Source: Pseudomonadota bacterium (GTDB lineage Bacteria; Pseudomonadota; Alphaproteobacteria; Rhizobiales; Devosiaceae). From it: DNA of 5,538 nt. A program made the translations under genes and the position numbers. Positions 1 through 5,439 of the stretch are shown here, piece after piece. Below the pieces are notes generated by a model, which worked only from the letters and a program-made list of their open reading frames with translations, had not been told where the DNA came from and did no database searches. Numbering within the stretch: position 1 is the first letter of the stretch; each line of letters begins with the position of its first letter. The DNA lies in the NCBI GenBank assembly GCA_023437755.1, contig JAEZFJ010000055.1:1-5538 (forward strand), written 5' to 3'.

Positions 1-1329
1 GCGTTCGCCGTGGGTGGTGAGGTCGAGGCCATCGCTCTCGGAAGCTTCCGACACGCGCGCTCCGCCGAACAGAGCCTTCACGATCAGCATGGCAACCACG
101 GTCACCACGGCCGACCAGACGATGGCAACCACCACGGCAAGCACCTGAGTCACGAGTTGGCCGCCCATGGCGTAGTCCTCGGCACCGAAGCCGCCCAGCG
201 ACGGGGCCGCCACGATGGCCGTACCGATGGCGCCAACAATACCGCCGACACCGTGGATGCCGAACACGTCGAGGCTGTCGTCGTACTTGAGAGCGGGCTT
301 GAGGAAGACCACGGCCCAGAGGCAGGCAAAGCCGGCAACGGCACCGAGCACGATGGAGCCAAAGGTACCGGCAAAGCCGGCGGCTGGGGTGATGGCCACG
401 AGGCCGGCAACGGCGCCCGACAAGAAGCCGAGGGCAGAGGCGTGGCCGCGAGTGATCTTTTCACCGATCGCCCAGGCAATACCGGCGGCGGCGGGAGCGG
501 TGATGGTGTTGAGGAAGGCCTGGGCGGCCAGACCGTTAGCACCGAGGGCCGAGCCGGCGTTGAAGCCGAACCAGCCGACCCACAGCAGGCTGGCGCCGAC
601 ATACACGAAGATCAGGTTATGCGGGGCAATCGGCTCCTTCAGGTAGCCCATGCGCGGGCCAAGCACGATGGCAGCGACCACGGCGGCGACACCGGAGTTG
701 ATGTGCACCACGGTGCCACCGGCGAAGTCGAGGGCGCCCATGTTGAAGAACAGGCCGGCCCCGGACCACACCATGTGCGCGATCGGCAGGTAGGAGAAGG
801 TGAACCAGATGGCCAGGAACGCCATCACTGCACCGAACTTCATGCGCTCGGCAATGCCACCGACCACCAGCGCTGCGGTGATGCAGGCGAAGGTAAGCTG
901 GAACACCACGAACACCAGTTCAGGCAGCGTGCCCGACACCGAATCGGGGGTGACATTGGCAAGGAACAGGTTGGAGAAGTCACCGATGAATGCCGAGAGA
1001 CCGCCTTCGCTCGGACCGGAGAAGGCCAGAGAGTAGCCGTAGGCGACCCAGAGGAGCGCGATCATCGAGAAGGCGCCGAATACCTGAGTGATCACGGAGA
1101 GCACGTTCTTGGCGCGCACGAGGCCGCCATAGAACAGTGCCACCCCAGGAATGGTCATCATGATGACCAGCAGGGTGGACACGATCATCCAGGCGGTGTC
1201 ACCGGTGTCGATGCTGGCCACTTCTTCGACCGCTTCCGCCGCGTCGACGGCAACTTCCTGGGCAAAGGCTGGCAGGGCCAGCAGGAGGGAGGCGAGTGCA
1301 GCGCCCCCGAGAACCTTGTTCATCTTCAT
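1..1329 (-). CDS. amtB: AmtB-type ammonium transporter (3' end cut by window)
   Basis: Channel of the Amt/Rh family that moves ammonium/ammonia across the inner membrane. The 443 visible residues are in frame to base 1 and end in the conserved tail SDGLDLTTHGER, so only a few C-terminal codons are missing. Residues 1-23 look like a cleaved signal peptide (MKMNKV, hydrophobic core, AFA|QE), as in E. coli AmtB; the rest is a string of hydrophobic helices matching the usual 11-segment fold. Key residues are present: the Phe gate F147 and F256, W188 of the outer ammonium site, D201 (DFAGGTVVHIN), S260 (FGFNAGS), and the twin pore histidines H209 and H359 (VFGIHGVGG). The start at 1329 is favoured over the ATG six bases downstream because GGGAG at 1343-1339 lies 9 nt upstream. 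It follows glnK by 22 nt, in the usual glnK-amtB order. A functional ammonium channel is well supported. Confidence 0.97.
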   Translation of the reverse strand, partial: MKMNKVLGGAALASLLLALPAFAQEVAVDAAEAVEEVASIDTGDTAWMIVSTLLVIMMTIPGVALFYGGLVRAKNVLSVITQVFGAFSMIALLWVAYGYSLAFSGPSEGGLSAFIGDFSNLFLANVTPDSVSGTLPELVFVVFQLTFACITAALVVGGIAERMKFGAVMAFLAIWFTFSYLPIAHMVWSGAGLFFNMGALDFAGGTVVHINSGVAAVVAAIVLGPRMGYLKEPIAPHNLIFVYVGASLLWVGWFGFNAGSALGANGLAAQAFLNTITAPAAAGIAWAIGEKITRGHASALGFLSGAVAGLVAITPAAGFAGTFGSIVLGAVAGFACLWAVVFLKPALKYDDSLDVFGIHGVGGIVGAIGTAIVAAPSLGGFGAEDYAMGGQLVTQVLAVVVAIVWSAVVTVVAMLIVKALFGGARVSEASESDGLDLTTHGER

Positions 1330-1338
1330 TCTTGTTTT

Positions 1339-1343
1339 CTCCC
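1339..1343 (-). promoter_or_regulatory. Ribosome binding site of amtB
   Basis: GGGAG on the minus strand, 9 nt before the ATG at 1329 and 15 nt before the alternative ATG at 1323. The spacing decides for the upstream start, giving MKMNKV as the N-terminus. It lies inside the 22-nt gap after the glnK stop, so amtB has its own initiation site within the operon. Confidence 0.7.
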
Positions 1344-1351
1344 GAAGACGC

Positions 1352-1690
1352 TTACAGGGCGGCCGCGCCGGTTTCACCGGTGCGGATGCGGGTGACGGCG
1401 AGCAGGTCGAGCACGAAGATCTTGCCGTCGCCGATGCGGCCGGTCTGGGCGCTGTCGCGGATCGCCGCGGCAACGGAGTCGGCGAGTGTGTCGTCGACTG
1501 CGATCTCGATCTTGAGCTTGGGCAGGAAATGCACGGCGTATTCGGTGCCGCGGTAAATCTCCGAATGCCCCTTCTGTCGGCCATAGCCCTTCACTTCCGT
1601 CACGGTCATGCCGTGCACGTCGAGTGAGTTGAGAGCCTGGCGGACCTCTTCGAGGCGTGACGGCTTGATAATCGCTATCACCAGTTTCAT
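1352..1690 (-). CDS. glnK: Nitrogen regulatory protein P-II (GlnK)
   Basis: PII signal protein of 112 residues, the standard family length. It is a cytosolic trimer that senses ATP/ADP and 2-oxoglutarate and is uridylylated by GlnD. Seen in the sequence: the N-terminal MKLVIAIIKP strand; the T-loop around residues 37-55 (GRQKGHSEIYRGTEYAVHF) with Q39 (2-oxoglutarate/Mg site), R47 (the residue that plugs the AmtB pore) and Y51 (the uridylylation site); the B-loop TGRIGDGK at 83-90; and R101/R103 of the C-loop. The start at 1690 is chosen because AAGGGGG at 1702-1696 lies 5 nt upstream and because it gives the family N-terminus; an upstream in-frame ATG at 1741 would fall on the promoter. GlnK is called rather than GlnB because amtB follows directly. 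Expected role: closes AmtB when nitrogen is plentiful and reports nitrogen state to the Ntr system. Confidence 0.97.
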   Translation of the reverse strand: MKLVIAIIKPSRLEEVRQALNSLDVHGMTVTEVKGYGRQKGHSEIYRGTEYAVHFLPKLKIEIAVDDTLADSVAAAIRDSAQTGRIGDGKIFVLDLLAVTRIRTGETGAAAL

Positions 1691-1736
1691 GTGAGCCCCC
1701 TTGCGACTTCGCGCTGGTCTGGAATGCCCTAGAAGA

Positions 1737-1753
1737 GTCAAGCAGCGTGCCAG
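1737..1753 (-). promoter_or_regulatory. Sigma-54 (RpoN) promoter of glnK-amtB
   Basis: The minus strand reads CTGGCACGCTGCTTGAC. The -24 element TGGCACG (1752-1746) matches the sigma-54 consensus exactly, and after four bases the -12 element TTGAC (1741-1737) matches TTG of the consensus TTGCW but has A where the conserved C is expected. Transcription would start near 1726, leaving a leader of about 36 nt before the glnK ATG. Two NtrC-type dyads lie about 120 and 150 bp upstream, which is strong supporting context. The -12 mismatch is the main reason for reserve. Confidence 0.72.
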
Positions 1754-1835
1754 ATTGTTATCGCCGCGAAACAGCCTTTGTTTTCAATGGATTGCCTGCG
1801 GGGCGGTTCGTGGTCTTACAAAATCAGGCAAGGAT

Positions 1836-1852
1836 TGCACATTTTGTGTGCG
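1836..1852. promoter_or_regulatory. NtrC binding site, promoter-proximal
   Basis: TGCAC, seven bases, GTGCG. This matches nine of the ten arm positions of the enteric NtrC dyad TGCAC-N7-GTGCA. Its centre (1844) is about 118 bp upstream of the predicted sigma-54 start for glnK, a normal enhancer distance. It lies about 31 bp from the second dyad. Confidence 0.68.
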
Positions 1853-1866
1853 CATCGCCTTGAGGT

Positions 1867-1883
1867 TGCACGGTTTGTGTGCA
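1867..1883. promoter_or_regulatory. NtrC binding site, promoter-distal
   Basis: TGCAC, seven bases, GTGCA: both arms match the NtrC consensus exactly. Its centre (1875) is 31 bp from that of the other dyad, close to three helical turns, so dimers on the two sites would sit on the same face of the DNA as at E. coli glnAp2. Its end is 65 nt from the start codon of the divergent flavin hydroxylase gene, so an effect on that gene is conceivable but not shown. Confidence 0.74.
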
Positions 1884-1935
1884 TCGGTGCTGGCCGCCTT
1901 GCACTTTGCGGGCCTACGGCGCAGATAAGCCGCAA

Positions 1936-1941
1936 AAGGAG
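1936..1941 (+). promoter_or_regulatory. Ribosome binding site of the UbiH-family gene
   Basis: AAGGAG, 6 nt before the ATG at 1948. It decides the start: the reading frame is open upstream to an ATG at 1879, but that longer version would run through an NtrC dyad and add 23 residues in front of the conserved nucleotide-binding strand. Confidence 0.75.
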
Positions 1942-1947
1942 CTGCCA

Positions 1948-3168
1948 ATGCCGCAAGTGGATCGCTTCGATGTCATCGTCGTGGGCGGTGGACCGGTGGG
2001 CCTCAGCATGGCCCTGGCACTGCTGCAGTCCGTCCGTGGCATGCGGGTGGCGCTGGTGGACCGGCGACCGCTGACGGTGCCGAGCGACAACCGCGCCTCG
2101 GCCATCGCCGCATCGGTTCGGCGCCTGTTCGAGGCACTCGGGGTCTGGTCCGGCATGGAAGCCTCGGCTCAGCCGATCCGCGAAATGCGCATCACCGACT
2201 CCGGCAGTGGCGACATTGCCCGCCCGCTGTTCCTGACCTTCGAGGGTGACGTGGGCCCCGGTGAGCCTTTCGCGCACATGGTTCCGAACGCCGCTTCCAT
2301 CGGTGCCCTGTTGTCGGCATCGAACGACAGTGTGACCATCGTGGCGCCGGCTGAGATCGCTGCCTTCGCCGATGCGGGATCAGACGCGCATCTGGACCTC
2401 TCCGACGGCCGCCGGCTCGTTGCTCCGCTGGTCATCGCCGCCGATGGGGGGCAGTCCGCCCTGCGTCGCATGGCGGGCATTGGCACGCTAGGGCACGACT
2501 ATGGCCAGACGGGCCTCGTCGCCACCATTGCCCACGAACTGCCCCATGACGGCGTGGCCTATGAGCACTTCCGTCCCGCAGGGCCCTTCGCCAGCCTGCC
2601 GCTGCCGGGCAACCGCTCCTCTCTGGTCTGGACCGAAACCACTGCGGAAGCCTCGCGCCTGCTCAATCTCGACCATGCCAGCCTGGCGGGGGCGATTGAA
2701 GCGGCCATGGGCTCGACCCTTGGCGCGGTCACCGTTGAAGACAAGCTCGCCGGCTTCCCGCTGCGCCTCCAGATCGCGCGCGAATTCGTTGCTCCGCGTC
2801 TGGCGCTGATCGGAGATGCCGCCCACGTCATCCACCCGATCGCCGGGCAGGGGCTGAATCTTGGCCTCAAGGATGTCGCCGCGCTTGCCGAAGTGGTGGT
2901 GGAGGCGCTCCGGCTCGGGCTCGACGCCGGTGCACCCGACGTGCTGGCCCGCTACCAACGCTGGCGCCGCCTCGACACTGCCGCCATGGCTGCGGCCACT
3001 GACGGTCTCAATCGGCTGTTCTCAAACGACCTGGCAGCAGTGCGTGCATTGCGAGATCTGGGGCTCGGGTTGGTGGACCGCACGCCGCTCGCCAAGTCCA
3101 CCTTCATCCGCACTGCGGCGGGTGTGGGTGGCGGCAACCCACGCCTGCTCACCGGCGTTCCGATCTGA
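1948..3168 (+). CDS. UbiH/UbiF/UbiL-family FAD-dependent hydroxylase (ubiquinone synthesis)
   Basis: Class A flavoprotein monooxygenase of 406 residues, the usual length of the UbiH/COQ6 family, which hydroxylates the aromatic ring of ubiquinone precursors with O2 and NAD(P)H, probably at the inner face of the membrane. Motifs in order: FAD-binding beta-alpha-beta DVIVVGGGPVGLS (8-20, GxGxxG), an acidic ribose contact near D38, the DNRASAI segment (47-53), the DG motif IAADGGQSALRR (163-174), and the second FAD motif LIGDAAHVIHPIAGQGLNLG (287-306). The family C-terminus follows: YQRWRR (336-341), DGLNRLFSND (352-361) and a Gly-rich end (GVGGGNPRLLTG). The sequence does not reveal which ring position is hydroxylated; in alphaproteobacteria this family includes broad-specificity UbiL and UbiM, so no symbol is given. 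The KTSC-domain gene begins 2 nt after the stop, implying co-transcription. I see no convincing sigma-70 promoter. Confidence 0.9.
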   Translation: MPQVDRFDVIVVGGGPVGLSMALALLQSVRGMRVALVDRRPLTVPSDNRASAIAASVRRLFEALGVWSGMEASAQPIREMRITDSGSGDIARPLFLTFEGDVGPGEPFAHMVPNAASIGALLSASNDSVTIVAPAEIAAFADAGSDAHLDLSDGRRLVAPLVIAADGGQSALRRMAGIGTLGHDYGQTGLVATIAHELPHDGVAYEHFRPAGPFASLPLPGNRSSLVWTETTAEASRLLNLDHASLAGAIEAAMGSTLGAVTVEDKLAGFPLRLQIAREFVAPRLALIGDAAHVIHPIAGQGLNLGLKDVAALAEVVVEALRLGLDAGAPDVLARYQRWRRLDTAAMAAATDGLNRLFSNDLAAVRALRDLGLGLVDRTPLAKSTFIRTAAGVGGGNPRLLTGVPI

Positions 3169-3170
3169 CC

Positions 3171-3404
3171 ATGCCGAAGTTCGCATCCACTGCTGTCAGC
3201 AAGGCCGAGTACGACGAAGATGCCCAGGAGCTGGAACTCTGGTTCACCGGCGACACCCAGCCTTACGTCTACCATGACGTTCCGGACGATGTGTACTTCG
3301 ACCTGCTCGACGCCGAGTCGAAGGGACACTTCTTTGCCGATCGCATTCGCGACCGCTTCGATCATACGCCGCCCGCCTACGCCACGCGGGCCACGATCCA
3401 CTAG
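3171..3404 (+). CDS. KTSC-domain protein, function unknown
   Basis: Small protein of 77 residues made almost entirely of a KTSC domain (residues 5-63), the family named after the C-terminal extension of some lysyl-tRNA synthetases. Seen here: the start of the domain FASTAVSKAEYDEDAQELEL, the central YxY motif (Y32-V-Y34), then DVPDDVYFDLLDAESKGHFF and a basic IRDRF end. Function is unknown; RNA binding has been suggested for the family. No membrane segment or signal peptide is visible. The start lies 2 nt after the hydroxylase stop (TGACCATG) with no clear ribosome binding site, so translation probably depends on re-initiation by ribosomes finishing the upstream gene. Its TAG stop overlaps the stop of the convergent Trm112-like gene. 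The domain call is firm, the role is open. Confidence 0.9.
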   Translation: MPKFASTAVSKAEYDEDAQELELWFTGDTQPYVYHDVPDDVYFDLLDAESKGHFFADRIRDRFDHTPPAYATRATIH

Positions 3405-3631
3405 CCGCGGGCGCTGATCGCCCGGACCTCGTCCTCGCTCAATTCCCGCGCTTCGTCGAGGCTGAGCAGTGGCACGCCTCGGGTAATGGGAAAGGCCAAC
3501 CGGGCCGCAACCGAGATCAGTTCGGCACGATCTGCCGAGAGGGTGAGCCGGGTCTTGGTCAGCGGGCACACCAGCATTTCCAGCGTCCGGGGGTCGACCA
3601 CATGGCGGGGATCGGTCGGCTGCGTCGGCAT
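3401..3631 (-). CDS. Trm112 / YcaR (UPF0434) family protein
   Basis: Small cytosolic protein of 76 residues. The family core is VDPRTLEMLVCPLTKTRL (12-29), AELIS (36-40), LAFPITRGVPLLSLDEAREL (45-64). Relatives include bacterial YcaR and the eukaryotic methyltransferase partner Trm112; the bacterial function is poorly known. The classical zinc ribbon is degenerate: only C22 remains, the second position of CPxC is T25, and the ELIC cysteine is S40. The start at 3631 shares its A with the upstream LON-gene stop (TGATG), a classic coupling arrangement. The frame is open further upstream inside the LON gene, but those residues do not resemble the family; a GTG at V11 or V12 is an alternative start. 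It is the last gene of the minus-strand unit. Its stop overlaps that of the KTSC gene. Confidence 0.9.
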   Translation of the reverse strand: MPTQPTDPRHVVDPRTLEMLVCPLTKTRLTLSADRAELISVAARLAFPITRGVPLLSLDEARELSEDEVRAISARG

Positions 3632-4296
3632 CAGTTGAGCGGCGCCTGGCCGCTGCCGCCGCGGGCGATCTCGTATTCGGTAAGTGCGATCAGCGTCTCT
3701 GCCCGCGCCTCCAATGTTGGCGCCTCCAGCAATTGCTGCTTCTCGGCCGGGCCGTAGGGGCTCACCATGCAACAGAAATTGACCAGGTCGGCCGTTCCTG
3801 TCCGCTCGATCTCATCCCAATTCAGCTCGATGCTCGCGTACTCGGCATAGTCACGCATCATCTTCACGAAGCGGATTCGGTCCACCGCGTCCTCGCCATA
3901 GTCGCGGGTGAAGTCGTGCTCGAAGCCCTCGGCGCTGATCACCCCCTGCCGGTAGGGTGTCATCACCGTCAGTTCGTGCACTAGCCGGAACCGCGTCACT
4001 CCCTCGAGGATGATGAAGTAGCGGCTCTCGCCACTTTCTTCGAAATGGGTGAGGCGGCCGAGGCAGCCGATGCTTTCCAGCGGCGCGCGCCCGCGCGGGC
4101 TTTCCTCGCTGGTGTCCTCCGGCTGGATCAGCCCGATCAGCCGGTCGCCCCGAAGCGCTGCATCCACCAGCTCGATATAGCGCGGCTCGAAGATGTTGAG
4201 CGGCCGGTGCGAAAACGGCAGCAGCAGCGCCCCGGCAAGCGGAAACAGCGGCACCGAGCGCGGCAGATCGGCAGGGCTGGCCGGGCGGCGCACCAT
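3631..4296 (-). CDS. LON peptidase substrate-binding-domain protein
   Basis: Free-standing protein of 221 residues related to the N-terminal substrate-binding (PUA-like) domain of Lon protease, without the AAA+ or Ser-Lys protease domains, so it is not a protease itself. Seen: VPLFPLAGALLLPFSHRPLN (15-34) leading into the hallmark IFEPRY (35-40), IGCLGRL (76-82), ILEGVTRFRL (96-105), and a helical C-terminal part with SPYGPAEKQQLLEAPTLEAR (179-198), typical of the family. No signal peptide. It may recognise unfolded or specific proteins, but this is inference from the Lon domain. Its ATG lies 2 nt after the cnoX stop (TGACCATG) with no ribosome binding site in the pyrimidine-rich sequence before it, and its stop shares a base with the next start, so all three genes are probably translationally coupled. 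Confidence 0.93.
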   Translation of the reverse strand: MVRRPASPADLPRSVPLFPLAGALLLPFSHRPLNIFEPRYIELVDAALRGDRLIGLIQPEDTSEESPRGRAPLESIGCLGRLTHFEESGESRYFIILEGVTRFRLVHELTVMTPYRQGVISAEGFEHDFTRDYGEDAVDRIRFVKMMRDYAEYASIELNWDEIERTGTADLVNFCCMVSPYGPAEKQQLLEAPTLEARAETLIALTEYEIARGGSGQAPLN

Positions 4297-4298
4297 GG

Positions 4299-5249
4299 TC
4301 AGGAGAACAGCGCCGCCGAGAGCAACCGCCGACCCCTGAGTGTCGCCGGGTCCTTGGCGCCCCAGGCCTCGAACAGTTCCAGCAGCTTCTTGCGGGCCGC
4401 ATCCTCGTTCCAGGTGCGGTCACGCTTGAATAGTGTCACCAGCGTTTCAGCGGCCTCGAGGCGCTTGCCCTCGGCATTGAGCGCCAGCGCCAGGTCGAAC
4501 CGCGCCTGGTGGTCGTCGGGGTTGGCCGCCACGGCCGCCTCTAGCTTTGCGGTGCCGCCGAGTGCGACGGCCTCGCCGAGCAGACGGATGGAGTTGGCGA
4601 GGCTCGTATAGGCGTCGCCTTTGCGTTCGCTTTCCGGCACCATGTCGAGCGTTGCCTGCGCCTGCTCAGCCTCGCCGGCGGCGAGATAGACCTGTCCGAG
4701 CCCGATCAGCGCCGGGGCGTTCTCCGGCTGGCGCTGCAGCACCATGCCGTAGATCTGCGCCGCCTGAGCGAGGTCCCCGGCCTCAACCGATTCCTGAGCC
4801 GCGGCCAGCGCGTCGGCGATCTGCGCCTCCAGCGAACCCTGCTTCGGCTGACCGGCCGGCGCTGCGTCGATCACCCGGTCGGCGAATCGGCGCACTTCGG
4901 TCTCGGGGAGTGCTCCCATGAAGCCGTCCACCGGCCGACCGCCGGCGAAGGCGAACACCGCCGGGATCGACTGCACGCCGAGCTGTCCGGCAATGGAAGG
5001 GTTTTCATCGATGTTGATCTTGACCAGCTTGATCTTGCCGGCCTTCTCGTTGACCACTTTTTCGAGGCTCGGCGTCAACTGCCGGCAGGGGCCGCACCAT
5101 GGCGCCCAGAAATCCACCAGCACCGGCTGTTCCAGTGAGGCTTCCATCACATCGGCGCGAAAATCGCGATCTGTCGAATCCTTGATCAGCGCACCGGCGG
5201 GGGTGCCGGTCGGCGCAGCGGGAGCGGCAGCATTGAACGGGGTCGACAT
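4299..5249 (-). CDS. cnoX: Thioredoxin-TPR co-chaperone (CnoX/YbbN family)
   Basis: Protein of 316 residues with an N-terminal thioredoxin fold (about 20-130) and a C-terminal tetratricopeptide region (about 140-290), the layout of CnoX (YbbN), a chaperedoxin that holds substrates and hands them to GroEL and DnaK. The thioredoxin part keeps DFWAPWCGPCRQL (46-58) with both redox cysteines C52 and C55 and the cis-proline in SIPAVFAF (94-101). E. coli CnoX has lost the reducing CxxC, so this protein is expected to be redox-active, as described for Caulobacter. The TPR part shows helix pairs such as SVEAGDLAQAAQIYGMVLQ (154-172) and ARFDLALALNAEGKRLEAAE (249-268). The first 18 residues are Ala/Pro-rich, not a signal peptide. 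The start at 5249 is chosen because upstream frame residues look non-coding; the best Shine-Dalgarno, AAGGG, is about 13 nt away and weak. First gene of a unit with the LON and Trm112-like genes. Confidence 0.93.
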   Translation of the reverse strand: MSTPFNAAAPAAPTGTPAGALIKDSTDRDFRADVMEASLEQPVLVDFWAPWCGPCRQLTPSLEKVVNEKAGKIKLVKINIDENPSIAGQLGVQSIPAVFAFAGGRPVDGFMGALPETEVRRFADRVIDAAPAGQPKQGSLEAQIADALAAAQESVEAGDLAQAAQIYGMVLQRQPENAPALIGLGQVYLAAGEAEQAQATLDMVPESERKGDAYTSLANSIRLLGEAVALGGTAKLEAAVAANPDDHQARFDLALALNAEGKRLEAAETLVTLFKRDRTWNEDAARKKLLELFEAWGAKDPATLRGRRLLSAALFS

Positions 5250-5337
5250 GAGCGGGCTATATCCCTTGCACGGCAGCTTCGGATGGGCGTTCGCAGCGTG
5301 TTTGCGCCGCGGACGCGGGGGTGGCAACCCTATTGCT

Positions 5338-5368
5338 CCACAACTGTGACGCATGCGTCAAATTGTGG
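5338..5368. repeat. Nested inverted repeat around a perfect 14-bp palindrome
   Basis: TGACGCATGCGTCA at 5347-5360 reads the same on both strands. It is flanked by a second matched pair, CCACAA (5338-5343) and TTGTGG (5363-5368), separated from the core by 3 and 2 bases. No T-run follows on either strand, so it is not a terminator. It ends just before the candidate -35 of the tRNA-Gly promoter, and its right arm carries TTGACG on the minus strand (5361-5356), which could be a -35 element for cnoX, although the matching -10 region is poor. Most simply a regulator-binding site; no known operator consensus was recognised. Confidence 0.6.
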
Positions 5369-5369
5369 G

Positions 5370-5398
5370 TTGCAATCGGGAATTCCTTTGGGCATATA
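5370..5398 (+). promoter_or_regulatory. Candidate sigma-70 promoter of tRNA-Gly
   Basis: TTGCAA (5370-5375) and CATATA (5393-5398) are separated by 17 bp, the preferred spacing. Transcription would begin near 5405, about 35 nt before the mature tRNA. The region is locally AT-rich compared with its surroundings. Only sequence resemblance supports it. Confidence 0.5.
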
Positions 5399-5403
5399 GG
5401 CCC

Positions 5404-5436
5404 CCGTCGCAGCGCTGCCAAGCACTGCGGCGACGG
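5404..5436 (+). other. Stem-loop in the 5' leader of the tRNA transcript
   Basis: CCGTCGC (5404-5410) pairs with GCGACGG (5430-5436) as seven base pairs, 3 nt before the mature tRNA. An alternative fold is the palindrome GCAGCGCTGC at 5409-5418. No T-run follows, so it is not a terminator for anything upstream. It probably keeps the leader folded away from the tRNA or marks it for processing by RNase P or an endonuclease; this is inference. Confidence 0.45.
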
Positions 5437-5439
5437 AGC

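Noticed and set aside
10..1395. Long plus-strand open frame of 461 codons
   Set aside because: It is antisense to amtB; the His/Gly/Asp-rich, low-complexity product is the usual shadow of a GC-rich membrane-protein gene, while the opposite strand shows every Amt motif.
1719..1741. TTGACT at 1741-1736 (minus) as a sigma-70 -35 for glnK
   Set aside because: No acceptable -10 hexamer follows at 16-18 bp, and the sigma-54 reading explains the same bases better.
1899..1927. Possible sigma-70 promoter TTGCAC-17-CAGATA for the UbiH-family gene
   Set aside because: The -10 is poor and the start would fall only a few bases before the ribosome binding site; too weak to annotate.
1879..1947. Upstream extension of the UbiH-family gene to an ATG at 1879
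   Set aside because: It overlaps the exact-consensus NtrC dyad, adds residues absent from the family, and the ATG at 1948 has a good AAGGAG.
2488..2958. Minus-strand open frame of 156 codons
   Set aside because: Antisense shadow of the UbiH-family gene, with no recognisable domain or ribosome binding site.
3632..3772. N-terminal extension of the Trm112-like gene
   Set aside because: It lies wholly within the LON gene in another frame and does not resemble the family N-terminus; the coupled ATG at 3631 fits better.
4045..4611. Plus-strand open frame of 188 codons
   Set aside because: Runs antisense across the LON and cnoX genes, with Arg/Ala/Ser-rich composition typical of a shadow frame.
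5250..5354. N-terminal extension of cnoX to an ATG at 5354
   Set aside because: That ATG lies within the 14-bp palindrome and the added residues are Pro/Arg-rich without resemblance to the family.
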